NCBI GenBank assembly: GCA_023974075.1
Contig: CM043790.1
Coordinates: 3,094,523-3,158,522 of the forward strand
Reading direction: 5' to 3'
Length of the DNA stretch: 64,000 nt
Source of the DNA: Chaenocephalus aceratus
Taxonomy: Eukaryota > Chordata > Actinopteri > Perciformes > Channichthyidae
Both the position numbers and the translations under genes were made by a program. Positions 10,599 through 23,100 of this stretch are shown one piece after another. Every line of letters starts with the position of its first letter. Position 1 is the first letter of the stretch. The notes beneath the pieces are model-generated. The model was not told where the DNA came from and made no database searches. It saw nothing but the letters and a program-made list of their open reading frames with translations.

Positions 10599-11382
10599 GT
10601 ATACATGTATATATGTTAGTATGTATACAGAACATGACTACTACAATTATCCTAAGATGTAACGTTAACCCTTCATTACCTCAGTCTACTTTTAAGACAC
10701 TAAAATAACGTATTCCAATTTTTATTTTGTTTTCGCGTGTGGAATTATCCCGGCTCTCGTTTCAGTACACATAACAACAGAACTGACAGGCAACCCTCTG
10801 AATCAGACTCCGATTGGCTGTGACTGCATCCACTCAGAGTGTCCGATTCAGAAACGTGACTCTTACACTCTTTACGTCACAAACAAAGATGGTGGATGAG
10901 AATAGATCTATGAAACGATAAGCAATGCGCCAGAATCAAAGTGAGACTATCCGCATCCTTTAAAACTCTACGCACATTCGTTTCACCTTAATACTGTAAG
11001 GTAAACGACTATTTGAGTGAGTTAAGGCATTAGTTTGCTTCATTAAAGGGTGTTAATGAGTGTTCTCCAGTGCCTTTTGTCCGCTTTAAGGTGTTATTAA
11101 GGTAGGGTTAATGTTGCTCTCAAAGTGCACCAGATTGATGCTTTCAACTTCAATATTTAAAAAAAAATCTTCCCGGGGGAGCATGCCCCCGGACCCCCCG
11201 AGAGGAGGCGACGACCCCCCCTAAAGGATGTTCGGTCCACCCCCCACTTATACAAAATAGCACTGTACCCCTGCACCCCCACCCCCCCAACCCAACGACT
11301 CCTGGGCTAAGCCCCCGGATCTCTACAATCCTAATCCGCCACTGGTCCCGATACTCAGAATATTAAGGCTTCAAGTTGTTGT

Positions 11383-12078
11383 TTAAAGTCACCTATAATG
11401 CTATTTTTAGGCAATAGCATAGGTCTCAGATATATACAAATATATAAAAACATGTCTATGAAGTGTTTTGCTCAAAATACCAAACAGATCACCCTTTTCT
11501 AGCCATGCCTCATATCCCTCTATTTTACCCCTGTTACGAAAGTGCTGGTTCTGGTATAAGCTTTAAAAAAAGAAGAGGGGGCGGAGCTTATGCCTGCTTA
11601 TGTGGGAGGTTTCTACCTATGGTTTCTACCAGCAGAGACTGCGGTGATGAAACGCCATATCATGTTCCAAACACACCAAAGGTTGTTATTTCTGAAACAG
11701 TATGGAGCTCAAATGCTTTCTCTCTCGCGGGGTGTTTCCACAAGGTGAGTTCCTTTTTATATCCGGCTTTTTTACACATATCTCAGTACAAGTTAGCTCT
11801 GAGTGTTAGCGATGCTTGCTAATGTAAACAAAGACCATATTACGTCCAAAAACAAGTGGGGCATTGTTTCTGATAGCAACTTTCTCATAGTGCCTGGGTC
11901 CGCATTGCCGATATTACGTCATATCGGAGGCAAATCTGGATCAGCTCCGTTGTACCCCCCGTTTTCTCTTGAGAGGGTTTTATTTTCGACAGTGCGTGAG
12001 TTCCCTGACACACCGGGACACATATCTACGTATGAAATACATCAAAAAGGGCATGTTGCCATGATAGGTCCCCTTTAA
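11383..12078. mobile_element. TTAA-flanked non-autonomous transposon (family E, 696 bp)
   Basis: Begins TTAAAGTCACCTATAATGCTA and ends, in reverse complement, TTAAAGGGGACCTATCATGGCAA. TTAA at both borders suggests a piggyBac-like insertion preference. Another copy starts at 47,353. The ORFs inside (11,463-11,822; 11,803-12,078) have no recognisable domain. Confidence 0.75.
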
Positions 12079-13102
12079 CATTAATTTCCTAATTAATGTA
12101 AAGTTTTAGATGAGATGGAAGTGATAATTTAACTGACCCACATATTGTCAGGGCTTGTCATATCAACCACACACACACCTCTATACAATATCTCCTCCCT
12201 TTCCTCCCTGTCTCACCTCAGTTGCCCCCTCTGTTGTCTCTCCTCTCTCTGGCAGCACATTCTGTGGTTTATCTGACACCCTTGAAGAGACAAAGCCCAG
12301 AGACCACTAACAATCACTCCCAGCAACTGATGAAGTGTGTTTGTGTGTGTGACGCCATAGTGTACAAGCCACCACTCACTAAGGGAACATCCACCAAAGG
12401 ACATTATCCACATTACAGTACAGATATTAAAAGTAAAGCTCCTCTTGTCAGAACTAATATATGACGTCTTTGTGACCAGATATAGAGTTGGCCAAAGTAA
12501 AATGAGTGCACATAGCTTTAAAAGAAGATACGACTCAAATCAAACTGAGAGCTTTGCTAATGCATCCAATGCCTTCTTAAATATCCAACATTAAGATTTC
12601 AATGTAAACATGGATGGATTTTTGGATGCTAAATGGCTCTCCAGCTGCTAAACTCGTGTTAAGTACTTATCGCTAGCTGTTTACAGTTTTTATTTTAAAT
12701 AGCTGTCTGCTGTGAAAATGACAAACAAGGCAGATGTGAGGCTGAACCAAACAGTAAGCTGTGGGTTATTAAACCAAAACAATGAACTGTAAGATTCTAA
12801 AACGCTTTGTAGAGCTGAGTGAAACTGCAGGGTGTGTTATAATACTTCTGTGCATTAATTGCTATGAGCGATCCTATGAGTATAGTTTCCTCGCTGTTGT
12901 ACACGATGAATGTATGCAGATGTGTCAGGTACCACTCATCACAAACTGTTGTTTACAGCAGTTAAGGTCATTTACATTATGGTGTATGATCATTAACCAA
13001 ATACTGTTTTGTTTTTTGTTTTCTTCTTGGTTTCCAGGTCATATGATGTAGATCAACTGAGAAACTGATTTATTTTATATTATGGTGCTTGTAAAATAAT
13101 TG
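12079..13102. other. Anonymous non-coding stretch
   Basis: No gene, RNA or repeat recognised; short ORFs lack support. Confidence 0.5.
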
Positions 13103-13695
13103 GGTACCACTCTACAATAAGACTACCCTTATAAGGATTCATAAAGAGTCTATAATTAGGTTATGAATTAGGTTTGTAAACACTTTATTAATCATTAAGA
13201 ACCATTTATAAACCAGTTCTAACATAGTTTTCATACATCAACACAGGCTCCCTATTTGGCAAGATGACTAAGCCTTATATTGGCTTACTTAGCGAGAATA
13301 AACTCAGTGAGCAACAGATACCAAGGATGCTGGCTGATGAAGAAGACGAAGTAAGCTAAGTAGCCAATATAAGGCTTAGTCATCTGCCAAATAGTGAGCC
13401 CACATGTATCTGTACTGCTAAGCCTTGGCTACTTAGCTTACTTCGTCTTCTTCATCAGCCAGCATCCTTGGTATCTGTTGTTCACTGAGTTGATGTTTCT
13501 TGGCATCTCTTATGACCATTTATTTAGGAGTTACTACCATTTATAATAAGGGCTCACTATTTGGCAAGCAACCGGTCACAGTTGCTCTCATGTCTTATTA
13601 AACGCTTATTAATGATTTATAAAGTGTTCACAACCTAATTAATTACAAACTATTCGTAAACCCTTTATAAGGGTAGTCTTATTGTAAAGTGTTAA
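13103..13695. mobile_element. MITE with about 90-bp inverted ends and internal hairpins
   Basis: Left end GGTACCACTCTACAATAAGA and right end in reverse complement TTAACACTTTACAATAAGA; both continue CTACCCTTATAA and then into related AT-rich sequence (TTAATCATTAA). Inside is a 54-bp perfect inverted repeat (13,312-13,365 against 13,427-13,480) and a second 31-32-bp one (13,262-13,293 against 13,355-13,385). Non-coding. The superfamily is not assigned. Confidence 0.75.
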
Positions 13696-13910
13696 CTGTC
13701 ATCTTCTACACAGACTTTAACCTCTAACAGAATGAACTATGTGACACCAGCTCACCAACCACTCCAGTCATGTGTTTGTTAGCATGTGTTGCTTCACTAT
13801 ATTAGCTTCCCTGCATTTGTGTTCTTGTCCCTTTCGACTACAGTGGTTATTGTTGTACACAATGCAGACATGAGATCCACCTATACATGTGTTGTACATT
13901 CACAATCAAT

Positions 13911-13911
<1 letters not shown>

Positions 13912-13953
<42 letters not shown>

Positions 13954-13955
13954 AC

Positions 13956-14030
<75 letters not shown>

Positions 14031-14062
14031 ACACACACACACACACCACACACACACACACC
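13912..14062. repeat. (CA)n microsatellite
   Basis: About 150 bp of CA repeat with a few ACC/ACG interruptions, only 18 bp from the border of the element carrying the minisatellite. Confidence 0.97.
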
Positions 14063-14079
14063 GTCTGTGGGTTATAGCG

Positions 14080-14108
14080 TTAAAGGTCACCTATTATGCA
14101 AAATCCAC
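14080..14108 (+). mobile_element. Left end of the element split by the minisatellite (family C)
   Basis: TTAAAGGTCACCTATTATGC, then AAAATCCAC, runs straight into the first array unit. The start resembles the terminal repeats of families B and E (TTAAAGG...CCTAT...TGC), so this is the left terminus of a TTAA-flanked element. Confidence 0.65.
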
Positions 14109-17100
14109 TTCTTCATGTCTCTTCTACATCAACATGTGTCCCCTCTTCTTCATGTCTCTTCTACATCAACATGTGTCCCCTCTTCTTCATGTATTTCCAC
14201 ATCAACATGTGTCCCTCTTCTTCATGTCTCTCTACATCAACATGTGTCCCCTCTTCTTCATGTCTTTTCCACATCAACATGTGTCCCCTCTTCTCATGTC
14301 TCTTCTACAGCAACATGTGTCCCCTCTTCTTCAGTCTTTTCCACATCAACTGTGTCCCCTCTTCTTCATGTCTCTTCTACATCATGTGTCCCTCTTCTTC
14401 ATGTCTCTTCTACATCAACATGTGTCCCCTCTTCTTCATGTCTCTTCTACATCAACATGTGTCCCCTCTTCTTCATGTCTCTTCTACAGCAACATGTGTC
14501 CCCTCTTCTTCATGTATTTTCCACATCAACATGTGTCCCCTCTTCTTAATGTCTCTTCTACATCAACATGTGTCCTCTCTTCTTCATGTCTCTTCTACAT
14601 CAACATGTGTCCCCTCTTCTTCATGTCTCTTCTACATCAACATGTGTCCTCTCTTCTTCATGTCTCTTCTACATCAACATGTGTCCCCTCGTCTTCAGGT
14701 CTCTTCTAAATCAACATGTGTCCCCTCTTCTCCATGTCTATTCTACATCACCATGTGTCCCCTCTTCTTCATGTCTCTTCTACATCAACATGTGTCCCCT
14801 CTTCTTCATGTCTCTTCTACATGAACATGTGTCCCCTCTTCTTCATGTCTCTTCTACATCATGTGTCCGCTCTCTTCATGTCTCTTCTACAGCAAACATG
14901 TGTCTCCTCTTTTTCATGTCTCTTCTACATCACATGTGTCCCCTCTTCTTCATGTCTCTTCTAAATCAACATGTGTCCCCTCTTCTTCATGTCTCTTCTA
15001 CATCACCATGTGTCTCCTCTTTTTCATGTCTCTTCTACATCAAACATGTGTCCCCTCTTCTTCATGTCTCTTCTACATCAACATGTGTCCCCTCTTCTTC
15101 ATGTCTCTTCTACATCAACATGTGTCCCCTCTTCTTCATGTCTCTTCTACATCAACATGTGTCCCCTCTTCTTCATGTCTCTTCTACATCAACATGTGTC
15201 CCCTCTTCTCCATGTCTCTTCTAAATCACCATGTGTCCCCTCTTCTCCATGTCTATTCTACATCACCATGTGTCCCCTCTTCTTCATGTCTCTTCTAAAT
15301 CAACATGTGTCCCCTCTTCTTCATGTCTCTTCTACATCACCATGTGTCCTCCTCTTTTTCATGTCTCTTCTACATCACCAGGTGTCCCTCTTCTTCATGT
15401 CTCTTCTACATCAACATGTGTCCCCTCTTCTTCATGTCTCTTCTACATCAACATGTGTCCCCCTCTTCTTCATGTCTCTTCTACATCAACATGTGTCCCC
15501 TCTTCTTCATGTCTCTTCTACATCAACATGTGTCCCCTCTTCTCCATGTCTCTTCTAAATCACCATGTGTCCCCCTCTTCTTCAGGTCTCTTCTACATCA
15601 ACATGTGTCCCCTCGTCTTCAGGTCTCTTCTAAATCAACATGTGTCCCCTCTTCTCCATGTCTATTCTACATCACCATGTGTCCCCTCTTCTTCATGTCT
15701 CTTCTACATCAACATGTGTCCCCCTCTTCTTCATGTCTCTTCTACATGAACATGTGTCCCCTCTTCTTCATGTCTCTTCTACATCATGTGTCCGCTCTTC
15801 TTCATGTCTCTTCTACAACAGCAACATGTGTCTCTCTTTTTCATGTCTCTTCTACATCAACATGTGGTCCCCTCTTCTTCATGTCTCTTCTACATCAACA
15901 TGTGTCCCCTCTTCTTCATGTCTCTTCTACATCCCATGTGTCTCCTCTTTTTCATGTCTCTTCTACATCACCATGTGTCCCCTCTTCTTCATGTCTCTTC
16001 TACATCAACATGTGTCCCCTCTTCTTCATGTCTCTTCTACAATCAACATGTGTCCCCTCTTCTTCATGTCCTTCTTCTACATCAACATGTGTCTCCTCTT
16101 CTTCATGTCTCTTCTACATCACATGTGTCCCCCTCTTCTTCATGTCTCTTCTACATCAACATGTGTCCCCTCTTCTTCATGTCTCTTCTACATCACATGT
16201 GTCCCCTCTTCTTCATGTCTCTTCTACATCAACATGTGTCTCCCTCTTCTCCATGTCTCTTCTACATCAACATGTGTCCCCTCTTCTCCATGTCTCTTCT
16301 ACATCAACATGTGTCCTCTCTTCTTCATGTCTCTTCTACAGCAACATGTTCCCCTCTTCTTCATGTCTTTTCCACATCAAACATGTGTCCCCTCTTCTTC
16401 AGGTCTCTTCTAAATCAACATGTGTCCCCTCTTCTTCATGTCTCTTCTACATCATGTGTCCCCTCTTATTCATGTCTCTTCTAACAGCAAAATGTGTCCC
16501 CTCTTCTTCATGTCTCTTCTACATCAACATGTGTCCCCCTCTTCTTCATGTCTCCTCTACATCAACATGTGTCCCCTCTTCTTCATTCTCTTCTACATCA
16601 ACATGTGTCCCTCTCTTCATGTCTTTCCACATCAACATGTGTCCCCTCTTCTTCATGTCTCTTCTACAGCAACATGTGTCCCCTCTTCTTCATGTCTTTC
16701 CACATCAACATGTGTCCCCTCTTCTTCATGTCTCTTCTACATCATGTGTCCCCTCTTCTTCATGTCTCTTCTACATCAACATGTGTCCCCTCTTCTTCAT
16801 GTCTCTTCTACCTCATGTGTCCCCTCTTATTCATGTCTCTTCTACAGCAAAATGTGTCCCCTCTTCTTCATGTCTCTTCTACATCAACATGTGTCCCCTC
16901 TTCTTCATGTCTCCTCTACATCAACAGGTGTCCCCTCTTCTCATGTCTCTTCTACATCAACATGTGTCCCCTCTTCTTCATGTCTCTTCCACATCAACAT
17001 TTGCCCCTCTTCTTCATGTCTCTTCCACATCAAACATGGTCCCCTCTTATTCATGTCTCTTCCACATCAACATGTGTCCCTCTTCTTCATGTCTCTTCCA

Positions 17101-20100
17101 CATCAACATGTGTCCCCTCTTCTCCATGTTATTCTACATCAACATGTGTCCCTCTTCTTCATGTCTCTTCTACATAACATGTGTCCCCTCGTCTTCAGGG
17201 TCTCTTCTAAATCAACATGTGTCCCCTCTTCTCCATTGTCTATTCTACATCACATGTGTCCCCTCTTCTTCATGTCTCTTTCTAATCAACCATGTGTCCC
17301 TCTTCTTCATGTCTCTTCTACATCAACATGTGTCCCCTCTTCTTCATGTCTCTTCTACATACATGTGTCCGCTCTTCTTCATGTCTCTTCTACAGCAACA
17401 TGTGTCTCCTCTTTTTCATGTCTCTTCTACATCACAACATGTGTCCCCTTTTTCATGTCTCTTCTACATCAACATGTGTCCCCTCTTCTTCATGTCTCTT
17501 CTACATCACCATGTGTCTCCTCTTTTTCATGTCTCTTCTACATCAACATGTGTCCCCTCTTCTTCAGGTCTCTTCTAAATCACATGTGTCCCCTCTTCTC
17601 CAGTCCTCTTCTACATCCAACATGTGTCCCCTCTTCTTCAGGTCTCTTCTACATCAACATGTGTCCCCTCTTCTTCATGTCTCTTCTGCATCAACATGTG
17701 TCCCCTCTTCTTCATGTCTCTTCTACATCAACATGTGTCCCCTCTTCTTCATGTCTCTTCTACATCAACATGTGTCCCCTCTTCTTCATGGTCTCTTCTA
17801 CAATCAACATGTGTCCCCTCTTCTCAGTCATTGTCCTCTTCTACATCAACATGTTGTCCCTCTTCTCCATGTCTCTTCTACATCAACATGTGTCCTCTCT
17901 TCTTCATGTCTCTTCTACATCAACATGTGTCCCCTCTTCTTCATGTCCTCTTTACAGCAACATGTGTCCCCTCTTCTTCATGTCTTTTCCACATCAAACA
18001 TGTGTCCCCTCTTCTTCATGTCTCTTCTACATCAACATGTGTCCCCTCTTCTTCATGTCTCGTCTACATCATGTGTCCCCTCTTATTCATGTCTCTTCTA
18101 CAGCAAAATGTGTCCCCTCTTCTCATGTCTCTTCTACATCAAACATGTGTCCCTCTTCTTCATGTCTCCTCTACATCAACATTGTCCTCTCTTCTTCATG
18201 TCTCTTCTAAATCAACATGTGTCCCTCTTCTTCAGGTCTATTCTAAATAACATGGTCCCCTCTTCTTCATGTCTCTTCTACATCACAGTGTCGCCCTCTT
18301 TTTCATGTCTCTTTACATCAACATGTGTCCCCTCTTCTTCATGTCTCTTCTACATCAACATGTGTCCCCTCTTCTCATGTCTCTTCTACATCACATGTGT
18401 CCCTCTTCTTCATGTCTTCTACATCAACATGTGTCCCCTCTTCTTCATGTCTCTTCTACTCAACATGTGTCCCTCTTCTTCATGTCTCTTCTAATCACCA
18501 TGTGTCCCCTCTTCTCATGTCTATTCTACATCACCATGTGTCCCCTCTTCTTCATGTCTCTTCTAAATCAACATGTGTCCCCTCTTCTTCATGTCTCTTC
18601 TACATCACCATGTGTCCCTCTTTTCATGTCTCTTCTACTCAACATGTGTCCCCTCTTCTTGTCTCTTCTACATCAACATGTGTCCCCTCTTCTTCATGTC
18701 TCTTCTACATCAACATGTGTCCCCTCTCTTCATGTCTCTTCTACATCAACATGTGTCCCCTCTTCTTCATGTCTCTTCTACATCAACATGTGTCCCCTCT
18801 TCTCCATGTCTCTTCTAAATCACCATGTGTCCCCTCTTCTTCAGGTCTCTTCTACATCAACATGTGTCCCCTCGTCTTCAGGTCTCTTCTAAATCAACAT
18901 GTGTCCCTCTTCTCCATGTCTATTCTACATCACCACTGTTGTCCCCTCTTCTTCATGTCTCTTCTACATCAACATGTGTCCCTCTTCTTCATGTCTCTTC
19001 TAATGAACATGTGTCCCCTCTTATTCATGTCTCTTCTACATCATGTGTCCGCTCTTCTTCATGTCTCTTCTACAGCAACATGTGTCTCCTCTTTTTCATG
19101 TCTCTTCTACATCAACATGTGTCCCCTCTTCTTCATGTCTCTTCTACCTCACACATGTGTCCCCTCTTCTTCATGTCTCTTCTACATCACCATGTGTCTC
19201 CTCTTTTTCATGTCTCTTCTACATCACCATGTGTCCCCTCTTCTTCATGTCTCTTCTACATCAACATGTGTCCCCTCTTCTATCATGTCTCTCTTCTACA
19301 ACATGTGTCCCTCTTCTTCATGTCTCTTCTACATCAACATGTGTCCCCTCTTCTTCATGTCTCTTCTACATCAAACATGTGTCCCCTCTTCTCATGTCTC
19401 TTCTACATCAACATGTGTCCCCTCTTCTTCATGTCTCTTCTCCAACATGTGTCCCCTCTTCTCATGTCTCTTCTACATCAACATGTGTCCCCTCTTCTCA
19501 GTCTCTTCTACATCAACATTGTCTCCCTCTTCTTCATGTCTCTCTACGCACATGTGTCCCCTTCTTCTTCATGTCTTTCACCAACATGTGTCCCTCTTCT
19601 TCGGTCTCTTTAATCAACATGTGTCCCTCTTCTTCATGTCTCTTCTACATCATGTGTCCCCTCTTTTCATGTCTCTTCTACATCAAATGTGTCCCTCTTC
19701 ATGTCTTCTACATCAACTGTGTCCCCTCTTCTTCATGTCTCTTACATCAACATGTGTCCCCTTTCTTCATGTCTTTCTACATCAACATGTGTCCCCTCTT
19801 CTTCATGTCTCTTCTACATCAACATGTGTCCCCTCTTCTTCATGTCTTCTTCCTACATCACATGTGTCCCCTCTTCTTCATGTCTCTTCTACAGCAACAT
19901 GTGTCCCCTCTCTTCCCCCTTCCCATTGTCTTTTCCACATCAAGTGTCCCCTCTTCTTCATGTCTCTTCTACATCAATGTGTCCCCTCTTCTTCATGTCT
20001 CTCTACATAAACATGTGTCCCCTCTTCTTCATGTTCTCTTCTACATCATGTGTCCCCTCTTATTCATGTCTCTTCTACAGCAAATGTGTCCCCTTCTTCT

Positions 20101-23100
20101 TCATGTCTCTCTACATCAACATGTGTCCCCTCTTCTTCATGTCTCCTCTACATCAACATGTGTCCCCTCTTCTTCATGTCTCTTCTACATCAACATGTGT
20201 CCCCTCTTCTTCATGTCTCTTCCACATCAACATTGTCCCCTCTTCTTCATGTCTCTTCCACATCAACATGTGTCCCCTCTTCTTCATGTCTCTTCCACAT
20301 CAACATGTGTCCCCTCTTCTTAATGTCTCTTCTACATCACATGTGTCCCCTCTTCTCCATGTCTATTCTACCACATGTGTCCCCTTCTTCATGTCTCTTC
20401 TACATCAACATGTGTCCCCTCGTTTCCATGTCTCTTCTAATCAACATGTGTCCCTCTTCTCATGTCTCTTCTACATCACCATGTGTCCCCTTTCTTCATG
20501 TCTCTACATCAACATGTGTCCCTCTTTTCATGTTCTTCTACATGAACATGTGTCCTCTTCTTCATGTCTCTCTACATCATGTGTCCCTCTTCTTCATGTC
20601 TCTTCTACATCAACATGTGTCTCCTCTTTTCATGTCTCTTCTACATAACATGTGTCCCCTCTTTTCATGTCTCTTCTACATCAACATGTGTCCCCTCTTC
20701 TTCAGGTCTCTTCTATCACCATGTGTCTCCTCTTTTTCATGTCTCTTCTACATCAACATGTGTCCCCTCTTCTCAGGTCTCTTCTAAATAACATGTGTCC
20801 CCTCTTCTCATGTCTCTTCTACATCAAACATGGTCCCCTCTTCTTCATGTCTCTTCTGCATCAACATGTGTCCCCTCTTTCTTCAATGGTCTCTTTCTAC
20901 ATCAAATGTGTTCCCCTCTTCTTCATGTCTCTTCTACCTCAACATGTGTCCCCTCTTCTTCATGTCTCTTCTACATCAACATGTGTCCCCTATTCTCCAT
21001 GTCTCTCTCACATCAACATGTGTCCCCTCTTCTCCATGTCTCTTCTAACATCAACATGGTCCTCTCTTCTTCATGTCTCTTCTACATCAAATGTGTCCCC
21101 TCTTCTTCATGTCTCTTCTACAGCAACATGTGTCCCCTCTTCTTCATGTCTTTTCCACATCAACATTGTGTCCCCTCTTCTTCATGCTCTTCTACATCAA
21201 CATGTGTCCCTCTTCTTCATGTCTCTTCTACATCATGTGTCCCCTATTATTCATGTCTCTTCTACAGCAAAAATGTGTCCCCTCTTCTTCATGTCTCTTC
21301 TACATCAAACATGTGTCCCCTCTTCTTCATGTCTCCTCTACATCAACATGTGTCCCCTCTTCTTCATGTCTCTTCTACATCAACATGTGTCCCCTCTTCT
21401 CCATGTCTCTTCTACATCAACATGTGTCCCCTCCTTCTCCATGTCTCTTCTACATCAACATGTGTCCTCTCTTCTTCATGTCTCTTCTACAGCAAACATG
21501 TGTCCCCTCTTTCTTCATGTCTTTTCCACATCAACATGTGTCCCCTCTTCTTCATGTCTCTTCTACATCAACATGTGTCCCCTCTTCTTCATGTCTCTTC
21601 TACATCATGTGTCCCCTCTTATTCATTGTCTCTTCTACAGCAAAATGTGTCCCCTCTTCTTCAGGTTCTCTTCTACATCAACATGTGTCCCCTCTTCTTC
21701 ATGTCTCCTCTACATCAACATGTGTCCCCTCTTCTTCATGTCTCTTCTACATCAACATGTGTCCCCTCTTCTCATGTCTTTTCCACATCAACATGTGTCC
21801 CTCTTCTTCTGTCTCTCTACATGCAACATGTGTCCCCTCTTCTTCATGTCTTTTCCTACATCAACATGTGTCCCCTCTTCTTCATGTCTCTTCTACATCA
21901 ATGTGTCCCCTCTTCTTCATGTCTCTTCTACATCACATGTGTCCCCTCTTCTTCATGTCTCTTCTACATCAACATGTGTCCCCTCTTCTTCATGTCTCTT
22001 CTACAGCAACATGTGTCCCCTCTTCTTCATGTCTTTTCCACATCAACATGTGTCCCCTCTTCTTCATGTCTCTTCTACATCAACATGTGTCCCCTCTTCT
22101 TCATGTCTCTTCTACATCATGTGTCCCCTCTTATTCATGTCTCTTCTACAGCAAAATGTGTCCCCTCTTCTTCATGTCTCTTCTACATCAACATGTGTCC
22201 CCTCTCTCTTCATGTCTCCTCTACATCAACATGTGTCCCCTCTTCTTCATGTCTCTTCTACATCAACATGTGTCCCCTCTTCTTCATGTCTCTTCCACAT
22301 CAACATTTGTCCCCTCTTCTTCATGTCTCTTCCACATCAACATGTGTCCCCTCTTCTTCATGTCTCTTCCACATCAACATGTGTCCCCTCTTCTTCATGT
22401 CTCTTCCACATCAACATGTGTCCCCTCTTCTCCATGTCTATTCTACATCAACATGTGTCCCCTCTTCTTCATGTCTCTTCTACATTCAACATGTGTCCCC
22501 TCGTCTTCAGGTCTCTTCTAAATCAACATGTGTCCCCTCTTCTCCATGTCTATTCTACATCACCATGTGTCCCCTCTTCTTCATGTCTCTTCTACATCAA
22601 CATGTGTCCCCTCTTCTTCATGTCTCTTCTACATGAACATGTGTCCCCTCTTCTTCATGTCTCTTCTACATCATGTGTCCGCTCTTCTTCATGTCTCTTC
22701 TACAGCAACATGTGTCTCCTCTTTTTCATGTCTCTTCTACATCAACATGTGTCCCCTCTTCTTCATGTCTCTTCTACATCAACATGTGTCCCCTCTTCTT
22801 CATGTCTCTTCTACATCACCATGTGTCTCCTCTTTTTCATGTCTCTTCTACATCAACATGTGTCCCCTCTTCTTCAGGTCTCTTCTAAATCACCATGTGT
22901 CCCCTCTTCTCCATGTCTCTTCTACATCAACATGTGTCCCCTCTTCTTCAGGTCTCTTCTAAATCAACATGTGTCCCCTCTTCTTCATGTCTCCTCTACA
23001 TCAACATGTGTCCCCTCTTCTTCATGTCTCTTCTACATCAACATGTGTCCCCTCTTCTTCATGTCTCTTCCACATCAACATGTGTCCCCTCTTCTTCATG

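Larger units (their letters stand above)
5366..11352. mobile_element. hAT insertion (5,971 bp) with perfect 8-bp target duplication
   Basis: GTCCCGAT occurs at 5,366-5,373 and at 11,345-11,352. Between them the ends are CAGTGGCGGTGCTAGGG and, in reverse complement, CAGTGGCGGATTAGGATT. An 8-bp duplication plus a CAGTGG end is the hAT signature. The outer parts (5,374 to about 5,690 and about 10,600 to 11,344) look like the hAT itself; the middle holds several later insertions listed separately. A possible exon remnant at 10,053-10,158 (MDILKLLSLKQ, then TTTCAG|GTTTGT) may belong to the hAT. No intact transposase. Confidence 0.85.
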
